Below are positions 1 through 10,623 of a DNA stretch of 64,000 bases, piece after piece. A program made the translations under genes and the position numbers. The notes under the pieces were generated by a model. The model was not told the DNA's origin. It was given only the letters and a program-made list of their open reading frames with translations, and ran no database searches. How positions within the stretch are numbered: position 1 is the first letter of the stretch; each line of letters starts with the position of its first letter. This DNA comes from Nemophila menziesii. Taxonomy: Eukaryota; Streptophyta; Magnoliopsida; Boraginales; Hydrophyllaceae. Location: positions 9,470,001 to 9,534,000 of the forward strand of contig JARWIR010000014.1 in NCBI GenBank assembly GCA_029959085.1, in the 5' to 3' direction.

Positions 1-1200
1 GATCTAGATGAAGAGATCTACATGGCTCAACCTGAAGGGTGTGTTGTCCCTGGTCAAGGGGACAAAGTGTGTAAGTTGAAAAAATCCTTGTATGGTTTGA
101 AACAGGCACCGAAAAAATGGTATGAAAAACTAGATAGTACTCTCATTTCATATGGGTTTATAGCTAACACTTCTGACTCATGTGTTTACTCCAGGGTAAC
201 AAATTCAGAGTGTGTTATCATCTGCCTCTATGTAGATGACATGCTCATCTTTGGTACTACTATTCATATTATAAATGAGACTAAACGCTTCTTGTCTTCC
301 AGATTCGACATGAAAGATGTGGGAGAAGCTGATGTAATACTTGGGGTAAAAATCATTAGGAGCAGTAATGGTATTACCCTGAATCAGTCTCATTACGTAG
401 AAAGGATGCTGAAGAAGTTAAATTCCTTTGAGGTAATGCTTGTAAATACTCCTTATGATTCTAGCATTAACTTATCCAAACATGTTGGGGATGGTGTATC
501 CCAATATGCTAAAATCATAGGAAGTGTAATGTTCTTGATGAACTATACTCGACCCGATATTGCCTATGCCGTGTGTAGACTTAGTTGCTATACTCATAAC
601 CCGAGTAGTGACCACTGGGTTGCACTTCATCGTCTACTGAAATACTTGAGGGGTACCATCGAACTACGCCTGCACTATAACAAATTCCCTGCAGTCCTTG
701 AGGGTTTTTGTGATGCAAACTGGATCTCAGACAATGACGAAGTAAAATCCACCATTGGTTATGTGTTCTCCTTAGGGGGAGGTGCTGTATCGTGGAAGTC
801 TTCCAAACAGACTTGTATAGCATGCTCCACCATGGAGTCTGAGTTCATAGCACTAGAGTTAGCTGGGCAAGAAGCTGAGTGGTTGAGAAGTCTCTTATCG
901 GATGTGCCACTTTGGGAAGGAAGTGCCACACCTGTATGTATCCACTTTGATTCACAAGCAGCCATTGGAGTCGCTCATAATAGCGCCTATAATGGGAAGA
1001 AGAGACATATTCGCATCAGACATGGGTTAGTAAGACAATTACTGAAGAATGGTGTGATAGCCTTGGAATTTGTACGATCAGAGGATAATCTTGCTGATCC
1101 GTTCACCAAAGGCTTGACCAGGAGACTAGTCCTGGAGACGTCGAGGGGGATGGGACTAAAACCTATTAAGTGGGAACATGTGACTAATGAGTCAACGTGA
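1..1200 (+). CDS. Copia-A: 3' part of pol (reverse transcriptase and RNase H), partial
   Basis: Ty1/copia polyprotein C-terminal part, open from the first base of the window (the frame continues upstream of the first Met at 22) to a TGA at 1198-1200. The sequence shows the copia RT block [10 protein letters not shown], the [10 protein letters not shown] motif, the catalytic LYVDDM motif at about 226-246, then RNase H with a CDANW segment, MESEF, FDSQAAI and the terminal ADPFTKGL. Family knowledge: RT copies the element RNA into cDNA inside virus-like particles and RNase H removes the template. No stop or frameshift over 1.2 kb, so this copy is better preserved than Copia-B. gag, protease and integrase lie beyond the left edge. 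The C-terminal GMGLKP motif is shared with Copia-B, so the two are related. Confidence 0.93.
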   Translation, partial: DLDEEIYMAQPEGCVVPGQGDKVCKLKKSLYGLKQAPKKWYEKLDSTLISYGFIANTSDSCVYSRVTNSECVIICLYVDDMLIFGTTIHIINETKRFLSSRFDMKDVGEADVILGVKIIRSSNGITLNQSHYVERMLKKLNSFEVMLVNTPYDSSINLSKHVGDGVSQYAKIIGSVMFLMNYTRPDIAYAVCRLSCYTHNPSSDHWVALHRLLKYLRGTIELRLHYNKFPAVLEGFCDANWISDNDEVKSTIGYVFSLGGGAVSWKSSKQTCIACSTMESEFIALELAGQEAEWLRSLLSDVPLWEGSATPVCIHFDSQAAIGVAHNSAYNGKKRHIRIRHGLVRQLLKNGVIALEFVRSEDNLADPFTKGLTRRLVLETSRGMGLKPIKWEHVTNEST

Positions 1201-1720
1201 TTTCCCCATCTCTAAGGCTCAAACCTAAATCGTCTTGTTCATAGCCACTTGTGGTGGTCCTTTTGAGAAGGACTTGATGAAAAAGGCGTACCGAGTGTTG
1301 AACTCACATTTGAATTCATAGACTTTATGGTGGTTCTTTTGAGAAGGACTTGATGAATTCAAGGGTAACGTTGAAACCCAAATATTCATGGTAGAGTGTT
1401 AAGGAGACGTCCTTGCACAACTCTCAAATGAATAAATCCACCAAGTTCATAGCCCGTAAAGGGTGGTCCTTAGAGAAGGACTTGATGAACCGAAAGGTGA
1501 CGTTAGAGGGAACCATAACCTTGAATCGGGTAGAGTATGTGCTGTGAGGGTCTCGATCGATAACCGTTAAAGTTCAAGAGTAAGTTCACTTAAACGGAAT
1601 TCGGTGGTTGCCTCACTTCACTACGTGTCAATTCAAATCGCAAGATATTGACACTTAAGTACAATTCACCCATTCTTTTTATCGGAACCTTCTCACCAAA
1701 CCTTTTGCTGACATTTCAAA
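1201..1720 (+). other. Copia-A 3' non-coding region with three hairpin-bearing repeats
   Basis: Non-coding DNA between the pol stop and the polypurine tract. It holds three diverged copies of a roughly 42-bp unit at about 1238-1280, 1315-1356 and 1446-1488. Each contains TCCTT, a short loop and AAGGA, so each RNA copy could fold into a small stem-loop followed by CTTGATGA. No ORF of note is seen. Confidence 0.7.
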
Positions 1721-1732
1721 TGTGTGGGGGAT
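1721..1732 (+). promoter_or_regulatory. Copia-A polypurine tract
   Basis: Purine-rich TGTGTGGGGGAT immediately before the LTR start TGTTGG, the usual copia arrangement. It would prime plus-strand cDNA synthesis. Its position fixes the LTR start at 1733. Confidence 0.8.
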
Positions 1733-2649
1733 TGTTGGAACATTTGAAGATAAAAAAGGTTTCTAACCTTTTCCCACATCGGTGTGTAATGAAGAATTTT
1801 ACCTACTTTTATACTTTGTGTTTTAAACTAAGTCCAAAGATCCAATACCCATGCACATGGCAAGGCAATGATTTAGCCCACACGCGCGCACCACCACCAC
1901 CAGCACCCACCCGCCCGGCCCGGCATCGGCACCGGCGACGGCGACGGCGTAGGGCGTAGGACGTGGGTCGTGGGGCGTGGGTCTTGGGGAGTCAAAAAAT
2001 GAAAAATGAAATGGATTTTGTACCAGCTCTTATAGTGGTGGTTGACTACTCAACTTAAACGTAGAGACAAATCTCCACCAATTTCGCACGCGTTAAAGGG
2101 AAAGGATATTCCAGCAGCTGTTACTTAGTCAAGTCAAACACGTGGGAATATCAAAGGTCAACAAAGCTGTTACAGAATATCGGAATATTAAAACGTGGGG
2201 GTTACAAGGCAAGTCAATTCCGGGAGGGAATCGTGGGACTTAATGGGGACGTTTCTGAAGGCTTGGGTATTTCTCTCCTCACCCCTATATATAGAGCTCT
2301 CACTCCACTCTCTACAGCTACGAAATACACATAAGAAAAAACTCTCTGCCTCACCATCTTCTCTTTATATCTCTAAAACTACGTTTTACTTCCGTTAGAG
2401 ATACCGGTTCGCCGGAATATCTTTTTAACGACCATAGTTGACGGTGACTTTGTTGTTCCTTACCATGTAAGTGTATTTCCGTTTGTAATTTCTGTGTAAT
2501 TGTTATTTAAATTTCCATGTAATAGTTTGTTTAAACTTTCATTTTTCGTGTAATAGTTTGTTTACACTTAAATTCGTTTTTACTACCATTGTTTTTTTCT
2601 TTTTCTGGAAACCATTTCTTTTGTACAACTGGTGGTTATTTTAATAACA
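1733..2649 (+). repeat. Copia-A 3' LTR (about 917 bp)
   Basis: Begins TGTTGGAAC right after the polypurine tract and ends AATAACA at 2649, giving TG...CA ends. A TATATATA box lies at 2286-2293 and is followed by pyrimidine-rich leader sequence. An unusually GC-rich block of short CGGCGA and GGGCGT-type repeats lies at about 1871-1986. The last 260 bp match, in reverse orientation, the LTR at the right window edge (63686-64000), which supports the 3' boundary. The 5' LTR is outside the window, so no TSD can be checked; the flanking bases at 2650-2654 are CAACA. Confidence 0.85.
2286..2293 (+). promoter_or_regulatory. TATA box in Copia-A LTR
   Basis: TATATATA about 550 bp into the LTR, followed by a CT-rich stretch; a plausible U3 promoter for the element. 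Seen by motif only. Confidence 0.55.
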
Positions 2650-2817
2650 CAACATTCTCCTTCCAGTGAGCTATTCACATATTTCCTTACAGATATTTTG
2701 TGCTCAATGATTCCTTCCTTGTTTATCGCGATAGAAGCAATGCCCGCTGGTTCCCAATTTTTCGTAAATGAAGTATCGCATTGCCAGATAAATTCCATAT
2801 CATCCTTAAGCAAAGGA
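2650..2817 (-). pseudogene. RNase H-like (RVT_3) remnant of a LINE, C-terminal piece
   Basis: Read on the minus strand, the frame carries WQCDTSF (first catalytic Asp region), AGIASIAINKEG and SSLEGEC, which corresponds to the AE.E region with the catalytic Glu. This is the pattern of the plant RNase H-like domain found at the C-terminus of some L1-like ORF2 proteins; LINE-1 in this window has the same domain. The frame is cut on its C-terminal side by the Copia-A LTR at 2649/2650 and on its N-terminal side by Copia-B at 2818; the frame resumes at 9427. It is a remnant, and what lay further downstream is outside the window. Confidence 0.6.
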
Positions 2818-2822
2818 TTAAC

Positions 2823-3590
2823 TGTTGTGTTTTATTTGTATAAACCAGTAAAACAATATAGAAACTAATGCAGAAATAAAATAAAAGTATATATAAATAA
2901 ACAACTTTACTTGTCGAGGCTCGGATTGGATCCGATGTCTTTAAAGTATTTAGGCCACGTACCGTTGTCTTACGTTTGTTGGCCTCAACCTCCAGGATAC
3001 AACGACAAAAACTATTCAAAAGAAACTGACACACGAATTCTTAAGAATTTCGACGAACTTAATAATGCTGCTTCTTTCTATCTCTGTCTTATAATTTTAA
3101 TGCTTTGAAAATTGAATGAATGAAAATGTTTGAGTTGGCCAACTATTTATAGAAGATGAAAAGGTGGATTTGGCAAAAGAGTTGTGATGGTTCATTTGAA
3201 GATACGTTACATTAAAAGACACAACGTTTAGTTTAGTATAGAAGACCAAAACATAAGCTGGTCCAGATGGTATGAAAGTCTGGCCCAAAAGCCCACTAGC
3301 TTGGAGGCCCAGATTCAAAGCCCAGCAGTACCTTTTTTTTCTTTGTTTTGCTTTGCTTCATAACCAAAAGAAAAATAAAATAAATAACATGTATTATTAT
3401 TTATTTTAATCTTTTTTTTTCTTTTAATTTCTTCAAATTCTATGACTCAATTTCTCATTCAACTTCAAATGATTTTTTACCAGATGAATGTATTACGTTA
3501 ACTAATATTCGAATCGTTTCTTTCAATTGAGTTACCCACTATCATCGTAAACATGGTCATCCCTTGGGTAAAAATCTCATTTGACCAACA
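2823..3590 (-). repeat. Copia-B 3' LTR
   Basis: On the minus strand it begins TGTTGGTCAA directly after a purine tract and ends ACAACA. A TATAAATA box reads on the minus strand at 3144-3151. It is a close copy of 8661-9426. Confidence 0.92.
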
Positions 3591-3600
3591 ATCCCCACAT
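3591..3600 (-). promoter_or_regulatory. Copia-B polypurine tract
   Basis: Minus-strand ATGTGGGGAT abuts the LTR start, matching the Copia-A tract in form; expected plus-strand primer site. Confidence 0.75.
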
Positions 3601-3691
3601 GAATGGAAATTGACTAACCACCTTAAAAAATTATGCAAAAGAATGCTAAACATGAGAGAGAGCGAGAGAGAAGCGTAGAAGAATACTACGT

Positions 3692-3918
3692 GCCCGTTTG
3701 GGATTGCTTTTCAAAATAATCACTTAAAGTGATTTTAGATCCATAACAATATTTTAGACTCTTAAAATCACTTTTTGGAAAAGCACTATATTAGTGATTA
3801 TTAAAATAATCACTTAAAGTGATTTTGGATGTCAAAATATTTTTTAATATTTTTTACAAATGTTTTAATTTTAATCAAAAAGCGCTTTTAGCTCCAAAAT
3901 AATCAATCCCAAACGGGC
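3692..3918. mobile_element. MITE-like insertion with 15-bp perfect terminal inverted repeats
   Basis: The ends are GCCCGTTTGGGATTG and its exact reverse complement. Inside, the palindromic block AATCACTTAAAGTGATT occurs twice. At 227 bp with no coding capacity this is a miniature inverted-repeat DNA transposon; the GCCCGTTTGG end resembles hAT-type plant MITEs. Flanks read CTACGT on the left and CTACAT on the right, a possible but imperfect target duplication. It lies in Copia-B's 3' non-coding region, so it arrived after Copia-B or was carried by it. Confidence 0.75.
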
Positions 3919-4425
3919 TCTACATCGAGAAAGGTAGCTTTTGGCCTTGAACCTTCTGTAGTAAGAGCTATCGGATTTACTTGCTAACTAGTGAACGTGA
4001 TGTCTTGAACTATTCACCTTTTGTGTAAACCAAGACAATAGAAATTACATAGTATACTTCGAAACATTATTTGGTTTCACGGTTGTGTCCATTTACGGCC
4101 CTGGACAACTCCTGGTATTTCATGAATAACCGTCGGAGAATTTTGCCATTACAAATTCTCGTAGGGCGGCCCTACCCATGTTATTCATATAGGTGGTCTC
4201 TTGTCGAGAGTATTCTGCATTACTCTATCTTATGTTAGAAGATACAAGAACCATTAAAAGTTTAACTTATCCTTCAATTTTACATGTAGCACTGTTTAAT
4301 TTTTGTCCTAAGAATGGTTTAGGGAGGTTTCCCCACAGTGCATCGCACCAAATTGCAGTTTCATGATTCAGTTTTCCCTTTGAACCTAGATTGTGGGATC
4401 TCCACTCTGCTAGGTAGGGTTCCCA
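3919..4425 (-). other. Copia-B 3' non-coding region
   Basis: Lies between the end of the RNase H frame and the MITE. No ORF or RNA gene is seen. It may contribute packaging or 3' RNA structure, but the sequence alone does not show this. Confidence 0.6.
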
Positions 4426-6206
4426 TCATGGCAACTCAGCTTTCGTAGGCTTAAGACCCATTCTCCTTGACAACACTCTCACTTGCTCTCTTTGTAGACC
4501 TTTGGTCAGTAGATCCGCTATATTATCCTTTGATCGAACATAATCAATTGTGATAATTCCGTTTGAGAGCAATTGTCTAACAGTATTGTGTCTACGACGT
4601 ATGTGTCTAGACTTACCGTTATACATTTCGTTTAGTGCCCTACCAATGGCACTTGACTATCGCAATGTATGCAGATAGCTGACACAGGCTTTGGCCAATT
4701 AGGAATATCCTCTAGGAAATTCCGAAGCCACTCGGCTTCTTCAGCAGCTTTGTCTAAAGCTATAAACTCAGATTCCATAGTTGATCTGGCTATGCACGTT
4801 TGCTTAGTGGATTTCCAAGACACAGCTGCTCCTCCTAACATGTAGACAAATCCACTTGTGGATTTTGAGTCGGTGGAGTCTGATATCCAGTTTGCATAAC
4901 TGTATCCTTCTAGTACAGCTGGATATCCTGTGTACAACAACCCTTCGTTCATAGTGTATCTAAGATACCTTAGAACTCTTACAATAGCAATCCAGTGGTT
5001 TTTCCCCGGATTATTTGTAAACCTACTTAGCTTGCTTACTGCATGTGCTATATCTGGCCTAGTGCAGTTCGTTAAGTACATGAGACTCCCAATAATCCGA
5101 GAGTACTCCAACTGGTTGATCATATCACCAGTGTTCTTAGCAAGATGTAAATTTACATCAACTGGTGTCTTGGCGATATTTGTGTCGCCATTACTAAATT
5201 TGTTTAATACTTTCTCAATATAGTGTGACTGAGATAGTATAATACCTTCAGATGTTCGGAGAATCTTGATACCCAAAATAACATCCGCAAGGCCTAAATC
5301 TTTCATGTCAAACTTACTTGAAAGCATTCTTTTGGTGAATTTAATCATATCATTGTTACTTCCAATGATTAACATATCATCCACATATAAACAGACAATG
5401 ACATATCCAGTCTCATTTTGTTTTACATAAACGCATTTGTCACATTCATTTATCTTGAAATCATTCGAAATCATGAATCTATCAAATTTGTCATGCCATT
5501 GCTTCGGTGCCTGTTTTAAACCATATAGAGATTTAACAAGCTTACATACTTGCTTCTCCTTATCTGGAACTAGGTAACCCTCAGGTTGTTCCATATATAT
5601 CTCTTCATTTAGTTCTCCATTTAGGAAGGCAGTTTTTACATCCATCTGATGTATTTCGAGCTTGTATATTGAAGCTATAGCGATTAACATTCGAATGGAT
5701 GATATTCTCGTGACTGGAGAATAAGTATCAAAATAATCAAGTCCTTCTTTTTGACTATAACCTTTTACAACAAGGCGAGCCTTGTATTTTTCAATAGACC
5801 CATCGGTCTTTAGTTTCTTCTTGAATATTCATTTGCATCCAAGTGGTTTATTCCCAAGAGGGAGATCCACTAGTTCCCATGTATGGTTTTGCATAATGGA
5901 ATCTATTTCGCTATTTACCGCTTCTTTCCAGTATGGGGCGTCAGGGTTTGACATAGCCTCTTTGAATGTTCGCGGTTCGTCATCTAGCATGTAAGATAGA
6001 AAGTCAGGACCAAAAGACGTAGAGGTTCTAATCCGCTTACTTCTTCTTGGTTCTCATTCATTTGGCAATGATTCTTGATCTTGCTTTTCAGTTGGCAATG
6101 ATTCTTGATCTTGCTTTTCTTCAATTGCATCAAGTGTTCTTTTTAAGGAACCAGATTCTGGTGTGGTCTTGTACGGAAATGTTGTTTCAAAGAAATGTGC
6201 ATTTCT
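4426..6206 (-). pseudogene. Copia-B reverse transcriptase and RNase H, broken
   Basis: Copia RT (RVT_2) with [29 protein letters not shown], then the RNase H part with ESEFIAL and the terminal KGL motif. The first part carries the W-KEA and [12 protein letters not shown] blocks. Breaks seen: a TGA at the start of the FKKK block (5829-5831), where the family has Trp; a TGA near 6060 in the linker; and a frameshift at about 4630 that splits RNase H after its DSQ motif. A 27-bp unit is tandemly duplicated at about 6070-6118. Family role: copies the element RNA. Not functional in this copy. Confidence 0.88.
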
Positions 6207-7445
6207 TTATTCAATCACCGTATTGACGTTAATGTCAACATGACAAGATTTGTGTACAAGGAATCTATATGCAGCACTGTTGTGAGCATATCCAATAAAG
6301 ACACAATCGATGGTCTTTGGTCCTATTTTGACCATTTTAGGAGCAGGAATTGCTACCTTTGCCAAGCATCCCCACACTTTTAAGTATTTGAAGGAAGGTG
6401 GTTTTCCTTTCCATAATTCGTAAGGAGTTTTATTTACCTTCTTGTGTGGTACCTTGTTGAGGATGTGATTTGCGGTGAGTAAAGCCTCTCCCCACAAGTT
6501 TTGTGGTAACCCTGAGTTATTCAACAAGGCATTCATCATTTCCTTCAACGTGCGGTTCTTACGTTCAGCAATCCCGTTTTGTTGAGGCGAGTAGGGGGCC
6601 GTGGTTTGATGGATGATTCCATGTTTAGCGCAAAACTCTTCAAAAGGAGACACATATTCTCCTACCCTATCTGTTCTAAGATTCTTAATCTTTTTATTTA
6701 GTTGATTCTCAACTTCAGTTTTGTATTGCATAAATGCTTCTAAGGCCTCATCCTTACTTCAAAGCAAGTATATTTGACAATACCTTGTGCAATCGTCAAT
6801 GAAAGTTATGAAATGCTTTTTACCACTTCTAGTTTGCACAAATTTCAAGTCACATATGTCACTGTGAATTAACTCTAAAGGTGTCGAAGCCCTTTCTATA
6901 GACTTAAATGAGGTTTTTGTTAATTTTGACTCAACGCATACTTCACATTCCTTTTGAGAATTGAAATTCACATTAGGTAATAACCCAACGTTTACTAACT
7001 TATTTATTGAACCGAAATTAACATGTCCTAATCTATCATGCCATAAATTAGGTGAGTCAAGCATCTAAACAAAATCAGAATTTTCATTCATTTCTTTATC
7101 GGTTACAATTTTTGTAGGTACTACGGTCATTACATTCATCTTAAACAGACCGTCACATAGGTACCCTTTTCCTACATACATTTCGTTCTTAGTTAATACA
7201 AACTTATCAGCTACAAATACAAGTTTAAACCCAGCCTTGCTAAGTAAGGAACCAGAAACTAAGTTCTTGCTAATGTCTGGAACATGGAGGACATTGTTCA
7301 AGGTCAACTCTTTCCCGGAGGTCATCTTTAGTACAATCTTTCCAGTACCTTGAACCTTTGAGGTGGCGGAATTTCCCATATATATGATTTCTTCATTTGT
7401 AGCTTTTTTGTAGGTTTGGAACACAGATTTGTCTGAGCACACATG
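6207..7445 (-). pseudogene. Copia-B protease end, GAG-pre-integrase and integrase, broken
   Basis: From the 5' side: the C-terminal part of protease with HVPDISKNL; the HHCC zinc-binding block with WHDRLGH and CEVCVESK; then the integrase core with IHSDIC, FIDDCTRY and [10 protein letters not shown], giving the D,D,E triad; then an FIGY segment typical of copia integrase ends. In-frame stops lie at 7443-7445 (right after the protease DTGAT active site), 7062-7064, 6759-6761 and 6207-6209. Integrase would insert the cDNA into the genome. The reading frame is otherwise continuous, so these are point mutations rather than separate genes. Confidence 0.88.
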
Positions 7446-8449
7446 TCAGGTTGCTCCAGTGTCTATCAACCACGTTCGTGGGTTGCTGACGAGGTTGACT
7501 TCTGAGACTGTTGCCGCCAGACCCAAATCGTCAATACCCTGAGATATCTCAGTCACATATGACTGACCACCCTTAACTTTCTTTTGGTTTCTTTGTGCCT
7601 TTTTGTTTCGACAGTCTTTTGCACGATGTCCATGCTTTCCACAGTTGTGACAATCCCCGTTGAATTTCACCTTTTTATTGTTTTCATTATTTGACTGCCC
7701 TTGCCTCTTGCGCTTGTTGTTTTGGTTGGTCCTCCCTTGTTCCACGACATTTGCCTTGGCTTCATATGATCGAGGGTTAGTTGCCTTTTCAGCCATTCGA
7801 TTGTCTTCCTTGATTCTTAACCTTACAATTAGATCTTCAAGACTTATCTGTTTGCGTTTATGCTTGAGGTAATTCTTGAAATCTTTATACAACGGGGGTA
7901 GCTTTTCCACAAGAGCACCAACTTGGAAAGGCTCTACCAGATTCATACCTTCAGCACTCAACTCATGAAGGATCAACTGGTACTGTTGTACTTGAGACAT
8001 TAATGATCTTGAATCCACCATTTTGAAATCAAGGAACTTACCGATCACAAATTTCTTTGTGCCGGCATCTTCAGTCTTGTATTTCTTCTCAAGAGACTCC
8101 CATAATTGCTTGGCAGTTGGCATGACACATTATATAAGGAATTATCCAAACAGTTTAGAATGTAATTCTTACATAGGAAATCAGCATGTTGCCAAGCATC
8201 TACTGCATTATATGTCTCACTATTTGGATTGGATCCCATTTCTGGTGGATCTTCCTTTAGAAATTTTGCCAAGCTTAGAGTGGTCAGGTAAAACAACATC
8301 TTTTGCTGCCACCTCTTAAAGTCAGAACCATTGAACTTTTCTGGCCTATCGGCTGGTCCAATGGGTGTTGGTGCGGGTACACGAACTTCTGTTCTTGAGT
8401 TATTACCCGTCTCAGGTTGCCTTTCACTTTGTCCAGTATTTTTCTCCAT
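7446..8449 (-). pseudogene. Copia-B gag with zinc knuckle, plus protease start
   Basis: Two overlapping frames. The N-terminal part (8045-8449) begins MEKNTG and carries the gag domain with KFNGSDFKRW. The second (7446-8123) continues it with LWESLEKKY, the zinc knuckle CHNCGKHGHRAKDC (CX2CX4HX4C), and ends in WLIDTGAT, the aspartic protease active site. One frameshift lies near 8120. Gag would form the virus-like particle and bind the RNA. The start is chosen as the first Met after a roughly 210-bp leader from the 5' LTR. The stop at 7443 right after the active site means no protease can be made. Confidence 0.88.
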
Positions 8450-8660
8450 ATTCTATATGAAGCAGAAATCTGACGTTAGTAAGTGAGTAATTTTCTAGTA
8501 TGTATACACAAGCCTAGAAATCAGAATAAGAGAAAGGAAATAGAATGTAACAATTCCGTTCTGTATACACAGACCCAGATAATATTGCAAAAGTAAAGTT
8601 TATAAAACGAAAAGAAGACGTTTTCTGGTTTATACAACGTGAAACATAAATACCTTAAAT
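8450..8660 (-). other. Copia-B leader between 5' LTR and gag
   Basis: Untranslated leader. The primer-binding site should lie next to 8660, but the bases there do not match the usual copia tRNA-Met site well, so none is annotated. Confidence 0.55.
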
Positions 8661-9426
8661 TGTTGTGTTTTATTTGTATAAACCAGTAAAACAATATAGA
8701 AACTAATGCTGAAATAAAATAAAAGTATATATAAATAAACAACTTTACTTGTCGAGGCTCGGATTGGATCCGATGTCTTTAAGCTATTTAGGCCACATAC
8801 CGGTGTCTTACGTTTGTTGGCTTCAACCTCCAGGATACAACGACAAAAACTATTCAAAAGAAACTGACACACGAATTCTTAAGAATTTCGACGAACTTAA
8901 TAATGCTGCTTCTTTCTATCTCTCTCTTATAATTTTAATGCTTTGAAAATTGAATGAATGAAAATGTTTGAGTTGGCCAACTATTTATAGAAGATGAAAA
9001 GGTGGATTTGGCAAAAGAGTTGTAATGGTTCATTTGAAGATACGTTACATTAAAAGACACAACGTTTAGTTTAGTATAGAAGACCAAAACATAAGCCGGT
9101 CCAGATGGTATGAAAGTCTGGCCCAAAAGCCCACTAGCTTGGAGGCCCAGATTCAAAGCCCAGCAGTACTTTTTTTTTCTTTGTTTTGCTTTGCTTAATA
9201 ACCAAAAGAAAAATAAAATAAGTAACATGTATTATTATTTATTTTAATTTTTTTTTCTTTTAATTTCTTCAAATTCTATGACTCAATTTTTCATTCAACT
9301 TCAAATGATTTTTTACCAGATGAATGTATTACGTTAATTAATATTCGAATCATTTCTTTTAATTGAGTCACCCACTATCATTGTAAACATGGTCATCCCT
9401 TGGGTAAAAATCTCATTTGACCAACA
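8661..9426 (-). repeat. Copia-B 5' LTR
   Basis: Direct repeat of 2823-3590, with the same ends (TGTTGGTCAA ... ACAACA on the minus strand). Flanked on the right by the TTAAC target duplication at 9427-9431. Confidence 0.92.
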
Positions 9427-9521
9427 TTAACATCCTCCGAATTAGTTTCTCTGCTCCCTTTGTTGTTACCATTACTATTCGTACTTTCTTTAGAAGGAAA
9501 CTTCAGTTGAATTCTGTTTGT
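9427..9521 (-). pseudogene. LINE RNase H-like remnant, N-terminal side of the Copia-B insertion
   Basis: If the 6.6-kb Copia-B and one TSD copy are ignored, the minus-strand frame here (Asn, Ser and Lys-rich, with NSNGNNKGS and ETNSED) runs straight into the PLLKDDMEF frame at 2817. The linker composition resembles the stretch before the RNase H domain of LINE-1 (about 15980-16110). This supports a single coding remnant split by the insertion. The upstream limit is uncertain. Confidence 0.45.
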
Positions 9522-10367
9522 TTTTTTTTGTTTTTTGCTAGTTAAGTCATGATGTTAATTTTTGGTATTGCTAAAATATGGATTTGTTAAGTGTTTATCG
9601 ATATTGTCAAGAGCACATGGAGAGAGCTTCTGGTTTCAGAAGAGAAAATCTCTCTAGGTGTACTTTTAAAAGGCTGGATAGCATTGTCATGTCCTGAATT
9701 GTCACTAGTTCCCCTCCATATATGCTTTAGCAAAACAATACCGAATGATCTATCTGCTCCGAAAAATTGAAAAAACTTAATTGAAAAAATCGAATAAACC
9801 GGTAAGTGTGGTATGACCTTTTAAAAAAACTGAGAAAACTCAGTTCGGTTTGGGTTTTCTATGTTAAACCCTATTGAAAAACGAAAGTGTCATGAAACGC
9901 GATATATTGTTTATGTATGAATTAAGAAGTGATAATATAATTTTATAGATTTCTTTAGTTTTGTGATTGTTACTTTTAGTTTTAATTGATCACGCATTGT
10001 CGGTATTAATAAATTGGTATTCCATTAATCATCTAATTTAAACCATGTGATAAAACTGAACAAGAAAAAGATTGACAAAACCCATCAGCCCAAGGATCCA
10101 AAACTGAACAGAAATAGAGCATGTATCTTACTAAATGATACCGAAAGAAACATACATCAAACTGAAAATCGATTTAGTACGGACACCAGACATTCTTATT
10201 AAGGTTGTCATAGTATATCAGAAGCTGCTGCAACTAGGTGTGCTATATTGACATTTCACTTTTTTCTTTTGATCTTCCCGATATTCGATGATTTTCTATT
10301 CATATAGGTACAATAAAATGTTTCCCTAAGTATCAGTTTCATGAGTGTCCTCGTGCAAGCTTTTGGT
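9522..10367. other. AT-rich DNA without a recognisable gene
   Basis: No supported ORF, RNA gene or transposon end was seen. Short A- and T-runs dominate. It may contain more of the old LINE remnant, but nothing is recognisable. Confidence 0.5.
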
Positions 10368-10623
10368 GAATTGCTTGTTGATAGAGAAGAAACAGCAGCA
10401 ACGCTCACTATGAAATTATCTCCCCTCCCCTTCCCCTCCCTCACTTACAGAAACTAAATTTTGCCACTGTTTCTACACCACAACCACCACCTCCGAAAAG
10501 CTTTTTCCAAACCATTTCCTCCCTTAGCAAGCGATTTTTCCTACTAAAATCATATCACTTGTTTTCTCCTCCTCCTTTTCCGATCTCTTTTCAATCTTTC
10601 AACCTCTTTTTCTCTAAAAAATC

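Larger units (their letters stand above)
2818..9431 (-). mobile_element. Copia-B: complete Ty1/copia retrotransposon with TSDs
   Basis: Two 766-768 bp LTRs (2823-3590 and 8661-9426) flank gag, protease, integrase, RT and RNase H in copia order on the minus strand. The flanking direct repeats are TTAAC at 2818-2822 and 9427-9431. By eye the LTRs differ at roughly 20 positions, about 2.5 percent, so the insertion is fairly old. The coding region has several in-frame stops and two or more frameshifts, so it is not autonomous now. No convincing primer-binding site was recognised just inside the 5' LTR. A 227-bp MITE sits in its 3' non-coding region. The element landed inside an RNase H-like LINE remnant. 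Confidence 0.93.

Noticed and set aside
205..965. Minus-strand ORFs of 62-80 codons
   Set aside because: Antisense shadows of the Copia-A RT/RNase H frame.
2723..3318. ORFs of 65-103 codons in the Copia-B LTRs, repeated at 8521-9228
   Set aside because: Present in both LTRs because the LTRs are copies; short, on both strands, no domain.
8640..8660. Copia-B primer-binding site
   Set aside because: AAGGTATTTATG shares only part of the usual TGGTATCAGAGC; the match is too weak to annotate.
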